This document shows positions 11,937 through 23,724 of a DNA stretch of 64,000 nucleotides, piece by piece; within the stretch, counting starts at the first letter, position 1; each line of letters opens with the position of its first letter. The DNA is from Athripsodes cinereus (taxonomy: Eukaryota > Arthropoda > Insecta > Trichoptera > Leptoceridae): positions 19,166,713-19,230,712 of the forward strand of contig OX388309.1 of assembly GCA_947579605.1 (NCBI GenBank), in the 5' to 3' direction. The notes under the pieces were generated by a model. The model worked only from the letters and a program-made list of their open reading frames with translations. It had not been told where the DNA came from and made no database searches. The position numbers and the translations under genes were made by a program.

Positions 11937-13689
11937 TATAATTTTGTTTATAGCTACATGTCATACCTATCACACAACTGAGGTGCGGACTAACTGTAAT
12001 AAACATGCAGATTATCCTATCCGTGACAAAAATATAAGTTAGACATTCATGATGGGCGACACGCTGAATTGTAGATGTAAATTGTCTTATACGTAAGGTT
12101 GTATGAAAACAGGACACTCGAAAACCTACAGAAAAGATTGAGAGACCACTTTTTTGTTTTCGAGATGCTTTCAGGTAAATTTACATAATCAGTAAGTTTT
12201 TATTAGAAAACAATTCCTGATAAAAACTCACTGGTGATAGGTATCTACCTGAAAGCCCTTTGAGCCAAATATTTATTAATATAATTATTTTATTCAATTT
12301 TAATCTCATTAAGAAAATGTTATAATTATAAGGTTTGTGAAAATTCGATAAAAAAATAGAGTCAAATTTGATAAAAAATCAAACTTAACTGACGTGGATA
12401 ATCTATTTTATAGAAAAGGTTAATTGTTCATAAACATTTCCGAGAAATATTTAAGTTTAGAGCCGGAATTAGTATGAAAGATTGTCATTATTCTCAAAAG
12501 AAAACTTGTGATGTGAAAAAGGTAGACACAAGTAATTATGAGAACAATGAAAAGCTAATTGCTAGGACAATTGGCAAGAAATATTATTCTACGTCTTGGA
12601 TTTTTCAGTTGTTATTTTATGAACAATTTTTATTTAAATAAAATTCGTTGTCCGTTAAATAAAATGTCGGTAGCAAATGGTGGAAGCAATTTATTTTCTA
12701 ATTATTAGTCATCAAAAAAAATTAAAATTATAAAAATTTATTTCATATTTTATTTAATAAGAACTTACAATTTTACAAGCAAAATATTTTAATCAAAAGT
12801 TTTGAATTTCTTTTATAATATTCTTGGAACATGATAGCCGTGTTATTTTATTTTTGCCAAATTTTGTTAATAAGGGAATTTTAAGTCGTGTCAGAAATGA
12901 AAATTCCTACAATTTAATCAAAGTTACAATTGTGAAGTTATTTTTTTAGTATTAAAATAACTTATTTTTTGTTATACAGTATGAATAATAATAAATACTC
13001 GTACAGATTTTTAACAGATAAATTATAACTATTATTATTTTAATATGTAGTTTGAAAAAATTGTTAATAAAAAGCTAATTCCTGGTTAAAAATGTCAGAT
13101 CGGCAATGTAACAAGAGCTAATTAATTTGACTGAAAATTAATACCTTTCCAGCCAATACTTATATAAATACCAGTGCTAAAAGCCATTGTACAACACAGG
13201 GGTATTACGGCAAGCTAAAGTCCTGAATATGCGGAGGTGGGGACTGGTGTAGAATGTACTAACCTGAAAGAAAAAAATTAAATAAATTAGTTATGAAATA
13301 CATTTCTGAATACATAATAAAGTTTGAAATTAATTATTTGAAAGATTCTGAAGAATTATAATTACGCCGTATTGTATAGAAGATAATAATTCAGGTGCTT
13401 ACATAATGTTTGGTATTGATTTGTCTACAAAAGAAAGTGATATTATAGAAAAGAGTTTCTTTTGTACGTCTAAACGCGAATCATTAGTTATTCTGAATAA
13501 AGGAAAATTGAAATGTAAAATGCGTTTATTTTTTGAATTTAGGAAGTCTATTGATACAGTGGATTACTCCAGATCATGTTATCAGTTAAAGGGCATAAAT
13601 AGTAAGAAAGTGGAAAATTTTAATACCTTAGCAAAATGGTAATACAGTCTTTTGACCTGGACATATAGAATGTAACGTATATAATTGAG
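11937..13689. other. AT-rich stretch, no gene recognised
   Basis: No gene is recognised. TATATAAATA at about 13159 resembles a TATA box, but there is no clear initiator at the right distance. A short open frame at 13406-13642 has no recognisable motif. Confidence 0.5.
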
Positions 13690-14205
13690 GCAGCTCCTGC
13701 TTCATTTCATAAAATCGGAGTGCTCTTCTGTTATGTCAACCTAAACCTAAAACTCCAGCAGAGACTCGTTAAGTCCTATGTATGGTTTGTATTTGCGCAC
13801 GATTCTAAGATCTGTATTCTAAAAATGAATAAAATAAATCGCTTGGAAGCAGCGTGGAAGTTTCATAGAATAATGATTCGTATTCCTTGGACTGTCAATC
13901 GTGAAGGTGTTAGCATGAAGGACAAAAAACTCCTGTTGGATGTCAAAGTGCGTAGGTAAGATGTCATATCTGGGTCATATAATGCGCGGAGAAAAGTACC
14001 GCAGTGACAGGCTAAACAGAGGGATGCTGGGCTGGAAGAAGGGGGACATCGTGACTGCGCAATGTAGGTACGAGATTGGACTGGAATGAGAGATTTAGAT
14101 GAGTTGTTCCAAACAGCGCACGACCGGAGAGTTTAAGCCAAAGTGATCGCCAACGTCGGGGTGGACCTAACAGGGCACTTACAGAAGATAAAAGTTTTTC
14201 TAAGA
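13690..14205 (+). mobile_element. RTE-like LINE fragment, decayed C-terminal RT region
   Basis: Frame-shifted pieces read KSYVWFVF, EAAWKFHRIMIRIPWT, KKLLLDVKVRR, YLGHIMRGEKY and LDELFQTAHDRR in order. This is the region after the RT palm in the LINE type often annotated in insects as endonuclease-reverse transcriptase, ending with the YLGHIMRGE block and a short basic tail. At least two frameshifts and in-frame stops separate the blocks. The 3' end (GGGCACTTACAGAAGATAAAAG) corresponds to the 3' end of the 9.14-kb fragment. It is non-functional and old. Confidence 0.75.
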
Positions 14206-15157
14206 CTTGATGATACCGCAATTTGAGATGGCTGTTGAGTCAAATTAAAATATTTGAATAGTTTGATATATCCAAACAAATGCACAGAGCTATAAAATAT
14301 CAATGGAGTATTTAGAATTATAATGACAAAATGAAAACAATGTATTTGAAAATAAAACGATTTTTTTAAGCAAATTAATTCTGAATGGAATATTCCATTA
14401 TAGACTTGTGTAATAAAAGTACTTTGGCAAGAGTGTTTAACAGGGGATAATATATGTAAACAAAAGAGAATATAAATACTATAATTTATATAAGCTCAAT
14501 TTTTTCTTACCGCAGAATGATATTTGTTATTATAATTTCCCTATTATAATAAATAAATCCGATTTATAATATTTGTTTTATTTGTATAACAAATAAAATC
14601 TGGATACGACAACACTAACATATTATATTATAATACTTAAAAAAAGCAATAAAAACAATTTTATTTGAAATATTATTGTTATAAGAATAAAAAAACATTT
14701 TATGTGATATGTCATAAAAATACTTGAGCATTTCAGCAGAACTATAATTTGAGAATACCAAAAAATATTGAGATAGCTACGAGATAAATTTTATATAATA
14801 TAAATTCTTACATTTGCGAATGGGAAAAGGGAAATATGTAGGTAAATGAAGTTCAAAAGAATTTATATTACAAAGATATGGAATATAAAATAAATACGTT
14901 GCCTTGTTGAATAAAAATATAGTGTTGTGCAAAGGACATTTTCGTGGATGTGTATTATTCTAAGGAATGCGTCAACAGCTCAAGTTCTATTATAGTATAA
15001 TAGAAAAAATACTTCGCCAATTTTTTTAAACGAATCAGTGTTTCCATTATTAAGAAGAACAAAACTGAATTTTATATTATGCAAAGATACCTTTAAAACT
15101 TAAATCCCTTAAAACCAACATTTTTTATAAATTACTATACTCATGTAGATTTGGAAT
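14206..15157. other. AT-rich stretch, no gene recognised
   Basis: Only AT-rich sequence with short inverted repeats of ATAAATAAAAT type. No ORF or repeat family is recognised. Confidence 0.55.
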
Positions 15158-15283
15158 AGTTGGAAGAGATCGGGCGTTTGCATTAAATTCGCTCTCTATT
15201 ATGTTGACTTTATTTACTTTTAATTATATCTTCTATGAAATTGTTTGTTGTCAATGTTTAGTAAGGGATGAATAAATAAATTA
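15158..15283 (+). mobile_element. LINE 3' end (hairpin family C), diverged
   Basis: It begins TAGTTGGAAGAGATCGG and ends TTAGTAAGGGATGAATAAATAAA. This is the same layout as the better copies at 55496-55632, 35203-35344 and 18519-18649 (minus). The stem-loop is partly destroyed here: the second arm reads GCATTAAATTCGC instead of GCGATAAACTCGC. It is the 3' untranslated tail of a LINE, 5'-truncated to about 126 bp. Confidence 0.65.
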
Positions 15284-17117
15284 TTTGATCCATTGTTTCA
15301 GCTTCAATGGTTAATAATATAGATTTTCATAATTTTAATAAACAAGGAATAAATTTAATATCATTGAAAGCATGAAATTACTTTCGTAAAATTAAATGAA
15401 TGAAAAAGTATCTGGAGTTGCTAGACAGTACATTAACGAGGAAACTGGAAAATTTTGTTCACATCATCCAAAAAAAAACATCAACTTTAACAACTAATAA
15501 TTCAGTTGTGGAAAAACAGATCGGTGAAAAATATCTTGGCTGCACATTTTAAGACATTGTTCCTGAAGTATTTCCACATTGCTATTCAATGTCGCAGTCA
15601 ACAAGGTGGAAATAGCCATAATAATCGCCAATCCTCACAGAAGAGACGGTCTTTGTGTAATTTCAAGCACACTGTTCATTAACAGGCAGTAATTATTTTT
15701 CCGACGAATTCAAATCTACAATATATCAACAAAGTGTTTGATTATCTATTATGATACTATGGTATAATAGTACGTATATTTAACTATGTTCTTATTACAT
15801 TTTTTTCCGTCAAATCTACAGTACCTATTTGAGTTTATTTAAGCGGTATTAATTAAAAATTCAATATTTTCAACGCTGTCATAAAAAAACTGACTTTTTT
15901 GTAACAGAATATTTGAAGTAGTAGATACAATATTCATCCATCATTTGAAAATAGTGCAAACAGGACTAAACTTCTGACACCTATACCACACATGTTTGAG
16001 ATCTCTACCATCCATCTTATTCACTCAGTTTTTATATGAACTTATAACTTTCTTGCACTGAATCACTATTTTACTCTCATCACTATTTTTTTTATATTCC
16101 ATGTTAAAATGAGTTCATTTGCGTTCTTTCTAATATATGTCAATAGTTTTTTTATAGATAAAAAAAAAATTCGGATATAAATGCAAATGGTGTAAAGGGA
16201 TGAATGGAGAAATACGAATGATTAGGTGGTAGCAAAATTTTCAAATTCAAATATATTTATTCAATAAAAAATAAACACACAAAACAATAAACAATCAATA
16301 TAAAATAATAATTAAAACATATATATTTCTTTTATTTATTCCTTTAAAATAAAAAAAAAATAAGTTTTGATTATAAGAATACAAGATAAAGTGAATAAGA
16401 TAAAAACGACTTTAAAATTCCTAAAGTAGAAAAAGAAAGAAAATAAATATCTACACAAATATTGCCAGAAGCAAATCTTTTAATATTTCAAGCACCTGTC
16501 AGAGTTTAGCGGAGCGGCTTAAGCAACAACAAGAATACATTTTCTTGCGTAATTTTTTTTTTGTTACACTTTTTAGCCCACTTTAAGTTGGAACTGGAGT
16601 ATAAAAGTGTAATATTAAACATAATATTTATTATCACTGTAAAATATATGTAATTATTATAAAATTTAAGTACAATATTATTTATATAATGAAAAACTAA
16701 TAGAAAAACTAATGTCCGCTGATGTGGAATGCATGTAATGTGAGTGACCTGATGACGGCGAACGACAAGGTGATATATGTCGCTGCATACTGGAGTGGCA
16801 AGGTCTGAAGTCCGGACCCGAAAAGTAGTAAAGTAAGTAATAGTATATTTTAAATAAAATAGGTTTCTTAATAGATCAAATGAATAAAATATATTTGTCA
16901 TATACGAGTATCTATCTTCTGTATTAATTATTTATCTTCTTCATATTCATTTGTTTCAAAATTAAATACAATGATACAGTCGCGCCAAAACCATTAAAAC
17001 AGATTTGTCGGCGCGTTCATTTTCATAATACCAATATAATTTATAATACGTATGAATAAATAAATAAATGAATAAAAGCATTTCGTTTAGTATTCACAAA
17101 CACAAGATTTTAATTCG
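15284..17117. other. mostly unique sequence with a possible LINE tail and a GC-richer patch
   Basis: At 16240-16330 TTCAAATTCAAATATATTTATTCAATAAA on the plus strand looks like the reversed 3' end of a LINE, and the following AT-rich 400 bp may belong to it. At 16715-16830 there is a GC-richer block of unknown nature. A 131-codon minus-strand frame crosses this area without recognisable motifs, and I do not call it a gene. Confidence 0.4.
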
Positions 17118-17164
17118 AATAACCATTAGTTTGAAAACATCGCATTCCAGTGATAAACTCGCCC
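17118..17164 (+). mobile_element. LINE 3' end (hairpin family C), short piece
   Basis: TTAGTTTGAAAACATCGCATT followed by CCAGTGATAAACTCGCCCTCTGT matches the start of family C, including the stem ATCGC/GTGAT (one G-T wobble) and the fixed AAACTCGCC after it. The rest of the family, including its tail, is missing. The sequence switches directly into the oppositely oriented LINE fragment at 17165. Confidence 0.65.
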
Positions 17165-17468
17165 TCTGTGCCATGTCAGGTTCGCCTGACGTTGGCGATC
17201 ACTCAGGCATGGGTTTCTCGGTCCTGCGCTCTCTGGAACAACTCCTCTACACCTCTCATTCCAGTCCAATCTCCTCGTATATTGCGCAGCCTCCCGACGT
17301 CCCTCTATTTGGCCTGTCATAATCAACCGCAAAATGTAGTACATTTCTCCGCGCATTGTATGACGCAGATACAAGAACTTTGACATCCAACAGGAGTTCT
17401 CTGTCCATTCCAAATCTTCTCAATACCTCTACATTTGTTAGCCTATCAGTCAAATGAATACGAAGCAT
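17165..17468 (-). mobile_element. RTE-like LINE fragment, C-terminal RT region, minus strand
   Basis: Minus-strand reading gives MLRIHLTDRLTNVEVLRRFG, DRELLLDVKV, then in shifted frames YLRHTMRGEMYYILRLIMTG and QIEGRRE, then GVVPESAGPRNPCLS in place of the EELFR-QDRE-YARVIANV ending. It belongs to the same LINE family as 13690-14205 and 9143-9247. Several frameshifts make it a dead fragment. Its 3' end (ACCTGACATGGCAC) is cut where the family C piece begins. Confidence 0.75.
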
Positions 17469-18229
17469 AAATGTGAAAAATAAAATAAATCAATAAATAA
17501 AATAGACTATTCCATGTGTTGGGTAGCCAGCGGAATACCTTCTCCGTGCTTTGTCTTCTCCGTGCCAAGAAAGAAAATACATTTACTAACTTGTATTTTT
17601 GTTGTTGTTTTGATTCAGAGAGGCAATATGTTGCGTAATTGAAAGGTGACTTTGGTGACAGACATTATATTGCCTAACCTTTAACTTCACATTCTACATT
17701 CCATGAGTAAATGAATATCAATGAAGACTGATGTTGTAAAGTATAAGAGGTAAATAACACAAGTTTGAATTGAGCAGACATATTATTATTTGGAATTCTC
17801 AGCTAGATAAGTTTATGAGGTGTCTATAGTAAGAAATTAACTTTAATGTTACCGCAATTTACAGTAATAACATTCTTGGTGATGTTCCTAATGACTCTGA
17901 ACATTTGATATGTAGTACGAACATTAGATTAAGTGACTATTTTAACGCCGTAATAGAGGCGTATGGATGTTTTCACCCGAAATATTAATAACTTTAGCAA
18001 GCAAAGTGAAATTCATTAACATGTTACATAGAATCAGCCTTGTGATATTTGTTAAACATACATTATGGCAAATGGAACATCAAAAGTTAATTCGTTTAAT
18101 TATTAAAATAATTAAACGAATATAAGTAGGTTATTTCATTTAACCATAATTTATATTTGGTTAAGTTTAACTTGTGACGTCATTCATTGATAAATTATTT
18201 TATCTAGTACCTAATCAATATATCATTCA
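17469..18229. other. no gene recognised; contains a perfect hairpin
   Basis: AT-rich sequence. CTTCTCCGTGC occurs twice near 17538-17563. The perfect 15-bp-arm palindrome at 18090-18121 is listed separately. No coding region or repeat family is recognised. Confidence 0.5.
18090..18121. repeat. perfect inverted repeat, 15-bp arms, 2-nt loop
   Basis: ATTCGTTTAATTATT at 18090-18104 and its exact reverse complement AATAATTAAACGAAT at 18107-18121 are separated by AA. It is AT-rich, with no terminator-like or transposon features around it. Confidence 0.8.
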
Positions 18230-18440
18230 GCTAATTGAAAAAAAACACAATATGTAGTTAACTTCCAAATGACTTTATTAACTTCGCGTACTAGTATTCG
18301 GAGACTCTCGTCTCCATCATCAGGCGATTAGTAAAAAAGTAAAATAAGATACAGAGACAAACAGTATTTATAGGATTTGAACAAAAGAAAGTTGGGAGAA
18401 GCCCGTGTTGATAAGAAAGTAATTACAATTCATTGATGAA
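18230..18440 (-). mobile_element. probable Penelope-like element end (contains hammerhead)
   Basis: The region is called because it holds the hammerhead motif at 18284-18327, and because downstream of it on the minus strand AATAAAGTCATTTGG, then an AT-rich stretch, parallels the layout at 59.2 kb (AATAAAAAGTCACC...). Hammerheads in this setting are known from the terminal pLTR repeats of Penelope-like elements. No RT or GIY-YIG coding sequence is seen nearby, so this would be a solitary, truncated or non-autonomous end. The outer limits are guesses. Confidence 0.5.
18284..18327 (-). ncRNA. hammerhead ribozyme motif (Penelope type, short stem III)
   Basis: On the minus strand all core parts are in order. 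Stem I strand TCGC is followed by CUGAUGA (18323-18317), then one U, then stem II GGAGAC-GAGA-GUCUCC with six Watson-Crick pairs and a four-base loop (18315-18300), then the core GAA. Stem III is UAC-UA-GUA with three pairs. C17 at 18288 precedes the cleavage site, followed by stem I strand GCGA pairing with TCGC. The N15.1-N16.1 pair is U-A instead of the common A-U, so the pairing is kept. A very short stem III is typical of Penelope-type hammerheads, which may act as dimers. Self-cleavage is predicted only from structure. Confidence 0.75.
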
Positions 18441-18518
18441 AAACTATTGGAAAATGAACCGCTGTGGACGGATTCACGATTCAACGACATTAATGTTTTA
18501 TCATTCAGCTGCTTAAAA

Positions 18519-18649
18519 CATATTTATTTTATTCTTCACTGTACATTGTTTACAATAACACAAATTAACATAGAAAATATCATTTATACAATTCAATGTA
18601 CAGAGGGCGAGTTTATCGCTAAAATACGATGTCTTCCAACTATATAAAT
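18519..18649 (-). mobile_element. LINE 3' end (hairpin family C), minus strand
   Basis: Minus-strand reading gives TAGTTGGAAGACATCG, a loop, AGCGATAAACTCGCCCTC, then about 60 variable bases, then AATGTACAGTGAAGAATAAAA. The stem ATCGT/GCGAT keeps pairing through a G-U. It is about 130 bp, 5'-truncated, with no coding part. Confidence 0.75.
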
Positions 18650-20402
18650 AACCAAACAAAAATGTTTTTGTTTCATTAATTTGAAAATTGTAAAAAAACT
18701 ACCTAAGCACTAAAAAAATAACTGAGAATTAACATATTCCAGAAAAACATTAAATGTTCCTATTAGGTTAAATAAGAATATCTGTAGAAAAAAAAATCGA
18801 TATAAACACAACGTTTGGTAAGGCTACTTTGTAAAAATCTAACAATATACTAATCAATTATATCAAACGCTCCCGTTGTGCTGTACGTAAGGGAGGTTGG
18901 GATAGGCTTTCTAGTGGGTTAGAGACCTGAAGGGTGATTTACGATGTAACAATCCGATATTTTTTGGGGGTGTCTACAAAATCTAGCAGGAGTTAGCTTT
19001 GTATCTCCCGAGGGCATGAACTACTGGCGAGTTGAATGGAAAAATACAGTTTCTAAACAACGAAATACTCCCCATATCTGCTATACTTGATACTACTAGC
19101 AGTAATCTTTAAGAACATCTAGTGGACCGACACAAGTAATATATAATATACACCAACTAACATTACGTACTCGCAACAACCTTTTATATCCTAATTTATT
19201 TCTTTAAATAAAAATATACCGTGAGGGTATATTCCTCGTAATACTATTATATCTCATCATATTACTTATACTGTCACGATATATTTTACAAGTAAAATGC
19301 TCAGTGGATACTCCATCTAATAAACATACAAGCTCCTCGCGTGATTCTTTTACAGATATCTGCCATTTTTCTTTTAAGAAAAACACACGGACAAACATTT
19401 CAAAAGTTCAAACTCTTTTATTCAGAGAGACCATTATTTAAGAATGATATTTTTAAAAAAAAATTGTATAATTTCATCATAATCAACAACGTGAGAGCGC
19501 GATCATCTGAAAGTCAAATGTAAAATTTAATTTCGACCGATTAAAAATTCATAAGTAGAGTACTTACGTATTCATTTCTAGATTTGTAATTATATGTTAT
19601 TTGATTTGAGAATTTAGGTACATATTATTATAGACACAAATATTAAAAGAAGTACATAATATCAATCATTCCCTTTCAAAACATTGATAGTTGTAAAATA
19701 ATATACAAGTACTCGTATTATATAATATTATTGGATTCTCATTTGGCAAAAGTTTTAAAGCCAAACGATGAATTTTAAATGTATTAGTATCAATTAGTGA
19801 TGTATTACACAATAGTTGAATGTAAAATTGAAGGAGTGATAATACATGAAGAGTTGTACTTGTAAATACCTACGACAATTTATTATTAATATTGAACCAT
19901 TTCGAAACGCTTTTTTATACTCGTAATGCGCGTAACTATGGTATTTGTGCAAATAGAATTTATTACAGTTCTCCGTTGTAGGTTTTAACCAACTGTTTTA
20001 TTTTATAAAATATTAATGCAAAATAATTTGTGTTTAACCGACTACTGTGGTTGTTAAAATATTGAAAAATATCACGAGAAAGAAGCAAACCAATAAAGAA
20101 ATAAGAAAGAAGATTGAGTACGATTTGGGTACCTACATATTTCTTGTACAAAGAATCCTTTAAATCACTTTAAAACACTTTAGGGATTGGTATCTCTACC
20201 TCTTTTATATAAAATGTAATTTTCTTCAAAATAACGAAATCTCAAAGAAAACTTAACATAACGTAAGTGCAAAAATTCTTAAAACTTAAAACAGTCGACT
20301 TTACTGCAAAATTGCTATGGTTTTAAAAAAAAATGCAGGTTATTATAAATACAAACAAAATACGAGGTTTTATCGTATTATCTACTAATAAGATGATGGG
20401 TG
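18650..20402. other. no gene recognised; one GC-richer block
   Basis: A GC-richer block at about 18866-19060 (GCTCCCGTTGTGCTGTACG..., CTCCCGAGGGCATGAAC) stands out from the AT-rich surroundings but resembles no family I know. It may be an old repeat. The remaining short frames lack motifs. Confidence 0.45.
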
Positions 20403-20446
20403 TATTGTGACAAGCAGTTAGCACTTGTGGAATATGCCGTGATATA

Positions 20447-20517
<71 letters not shown>
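20403..20517 (+). repeat. family A 3' end running into a 67-bp (AG)n microsatellite
   Basis: CAAGCAGTTAGCACTTGTGG then AATATGCCGTGATA matches the last ~35 bp of SINE-like family A. After GATATATGTG, where other copies have (TAG)n, an uninterrupted (AG)n run occupies about 20451-20517. The microsatellite therefore sits exactly at the retroelement tail. Confidence 0.75.
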
Positions 20518-20519
<2 letters not shown>

Positions 20520-22463
20520 TGACACAATGTATTTCTTAAAACCGTCCTGCGGCGGCAGAATTATTATTGAAGATAAGTATAAGTAGTAAGTAAGTAGATT
20601 GTCAGTGGGTCGAAGGAAAGGAAGGCCTGGGCAGAGAGCGTGACGGCAGAAGAGGACCGATACAATGAACGGAAGTGATTATGTAAGGTATACCTACTGT
20701 CATGTACCGAAACCCTTCATTCCTGCGAACAATGAGAAGTATCAGCAGCCAAACAGGGATATCACAGTACAACAATCTTGGTAGTTAACACTTGGAAGAG
20801 TTACCAACACTGCAATAACGGAAGTAAATTATTTCAAATGACTGATCAATTTCATTATTACAAACGGTCATAAACAATACGACTCCCACAACCACATAGA
20901 TGAAAATATCATTATTAAACCCGCAAAATAAACACGCACTACGCACTGACAGACATTTCTTAAATTAATTTATTCTACATTGATTTGGCGGTAAAGTTGT
21001 GGTGGGTTCTCAACATTATCATAAATATTTGAAGTCAAAAACTTTACTAACAACACTAGTATAATAGCGTAGGGTACATATTCTATGTTTTCTTTTTGAA
21101 ATTCTCATCCTATCGCACCATATTACCTAAGGAAATGATTCGTCCCCTTAAATGCTATCACAGGATCTATCACTTCATTCAGCTACAAAATAATAATCTT
21201 CTATCGATCCCTTTCATAAGTCTAGATTTTATAGGGATTCTTTGACTGTACATAGTTATGAGGCTCTGGAACATACTCTCACACAATGTTTGTATTTCTT
21301 CATCATTATATTCATTTTAAAAAAATAATTGACCAACGTCTTTTTATGCATTTTTTAATTTTTCTCATCACGTGAGCTTTTTCTATTATTCCTTTTGCGT
21401 AAAAAAATCCGTCAAGCAGGACCTCTTTTTCCCTTTCCTCGTCTTGTTATTGTTATACGTGTGCCTTATTTAAATTTTATTTAATTTTAACTAGGTGTAT
21501 TATATTGTATTGATATCTTACTAATTATATTTATATAAATTATTTATTAATATTTTTTTCTGGATTAGCTGGAAAAAATGTAATGAATTCCATAAATGAT
21601 TCATTCTTCACATAAGGATTTTCTTTTCAGTTATTCAACCGAAACTCTAAATTCTGTCCTAGAACTAGATATTAAATGGTCGTCTTTCATACTAATTTAT
21701 TAGAATTAGAAAACACTTTGACAAATGCTGGACTGCTATTATAAATGGAAGATCTTATATTCAAATAAATTATCCAAAAACATTAGGAATGTTGTGTTGA
21801 ATCTGACATTATTATGAAATATTTCACGATGTTCTACGAGGGACTCCCACACGATGTTAGAAACTGCCTTCTCGTGGTCATAATTAATATTGCAAAATAC
21901 ATCATAATTAAGATTTAGAGTACATCATTGACCATAACTTCACAGAAGCCATTCAATATTTTACTCCGAATACGTATGTATAATTTAAAGCCTTTGTCTC
22001 TTAACGATTGATGAGGTTTTCTTATTTCTATATTTTATAGTGATGTGTAAGTTGTTTTAAAAATACTAATTATTTTGAAGCGTATACTACTATTACTAGA
22101 AATATGTGAATTCGTTTGTATAAGAAAATAAAATAATTTATTTACTGAGAAAAAGGTAAGACGTGTAAAAGGTACTATAAATAAAATCTGGTTTATCGTC
22201 ATGTGTGACACAGAATATAATATTTACATGCTATGTTTTTATTCTTTATAATTTATCCGTTCAATAAATAATATTTTTCAATTCAATTCACTTCGCGTTG
22301 TGATCTATTGAGCTTCATTAAATAGAATTTGTTTATTTTTAGCGCAAAATACATACATATCTTGGTTATTTATTTCATATATTTCTCTTGTATCAAAAAG
22401 AGAAGCTATAATATATAAGAAGAAGCGAAAAACAAGAAGCTATCTACGAATTTTAAAATTGTG
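20518..22463. other. no gene recognised; possible weak LINE trace
   Basis: At 20585-20680 a GC-richer piece reads conceptually as GRRKGRPGQR, reminiscent of basic C-terminal LINE sequence, but it is too short to assign. The rest is AT-rich sequence with no recognisable gene. Confidence 0.4.
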
Positions 22464-22640
22464 ATGTAATTTTCAAATTGTCCTGGGTTTGGGTGTTACG
22501 TGTATATGTGTTCAGTGCATTGTATATATTTGAATCGTCGTATTAGTACCCATAATACAAGATTCATATCTGAGTTTGGGACTAGCTCGGTCTGTGTGAA
22601 TTGTCTATGCATGTTATGTCATGTTAATTTTCATATTATG
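22464..22640 (+). mobile_element. tRNA-headed SINE (family B), 5'-truncated
   Basis: It aligns along its length with the body of the SINE at 35357-35632. Shared words in order are TTTTCAAATTGTCCTGGG, GGGTGTTAC, GTGCATTGTATAT, TTAGTACCCATAATACAA and TAGCTCGGTCTGTGTGAAT. The tRNA-like head with A and B boxes is absent, so it is 5'-truncated. The GGTYTGGGTGTT and ACCCATAAYACAA words resemble a 3' core I recall from lepidopteran and hemipteran SINEs. That similarity is from memory and unchecked. Confidence 0.75.
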
Positions 22641-23588
22641 AGCAGTGTACTGTAAAAGAAGATTTTAAGGTCACCAAGAGCAACTGTGGATAGAAACAGT
22701 GCTATTTTTGGACAACTATCTTGGGAGATTTTCAAAACATGAAAATCAACATAGGCGACACTGAATAATAAGAGGCAAATTTATTTGGAAAATAGTAAAT
22801 TATATTAAAGTTGAAGACGTAATGTGGAAATATCGTTGAAATGTATATAATATTTAAAGACAAAGTTTCACACACTAACAGCATTATTATTATGAGGCTG
22901 TTGTTGGTAGCAACAAACTCAGCCCACGACGAAACATCCGTAGTAATAATGAATATACTAAAAATAATAATATTGTACTTCATAAACTTGTATAGTTTTA
23001 TGCATCATTTCAAAGTGTAGAACACTAGGTATATGACATTATCATATCGAGTAGATAATAATATTAGAATACAATGGTGCGTAGTTATCAGCATGATGGA
23101 GGTACGTGATTCCATTACTATATCCTTATATAGATTTCCTTGGCCGTATGGAAATGTCATGCACAACATTCTACACATGTAAATGAGACATGTTAACATT
23201 GAAAGTGCGCCATATTATAATGATAAGAATGATAAATCCAATTGTATAAGATTAAATAAACATTTATTATTTTCATTGACTGTAGGTACATTGCAAGCAT
23301 ATACTGTCCAATTTGATATATTCGCTCAAAACTTAAAGTTAAATATATACCAATATAATATTTAGTTAGCATTCAAATACCGAGGAAAAATTGTGATAGT
23401 CCGAAGGCTAATAATTGTTTCAGATTTACAATCGAGAGAGTTTTCTCTCCTACTACACATTTAATACACCAAAATCTCCACGGTTATCGGTAGGGTTTGT
23501 ATTAAGATTTGTTACGAAGCCTGGTACCAGATAATTACTGGATAAGATAGGGTTTGAAAATCTTATCCTTTACCATATAAGAACATGG
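22641..23588. other. no gene recognised
   Basis: AT-rich sequence with short frames on both strands (around 22732-22983 and 23005-23365) that show no motif and biased composition. Confidence 0.5.
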
Positions 23589-23724
23589 AAGAAGTTCTCG
23601 ATGTCTTGATTTTATATTGGCACGAAGAGGACAGCTTGCATGTTTCTTACATGCAGCTGGTCTGCTGGCTACCCCACTTGTGGGATATGCCGTGATGGTA
23701 TAGTAGTAGTAGTAAGAAGTTCTC
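23589..23724 (+). mobile_element. SINE-like family A copy with 11-bp target duplication
   Basis: The element body 23600-23713 is the 3' ~110 bp of family A, ending ATGGTATAGTAGTAGTAGT. It is flanked by the exact direct repeat AAGAAGTTCTC at 23589-23599 and 23714-23724. This target-site duplication, the 5' truncation and the short-repeat tail show it moved by target-primed reverse transcription. It therefore supports family A as a retroelement rather than a DNA transposon. Confidence 0.85.

Noticed and set aside
13159..13200. TATATAAATA as a promoter TATA box
   Set aside because: No initiator at about +30 and no exon-like sequence downstream. TATA words are common in AT-rich DNA.
16506..16901. 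131-codon minus-strand open frame
   Set aside because: Crosses low-complexity sequence and a GC-rich patch, with no motif. Likely chance or part of an old repeat.
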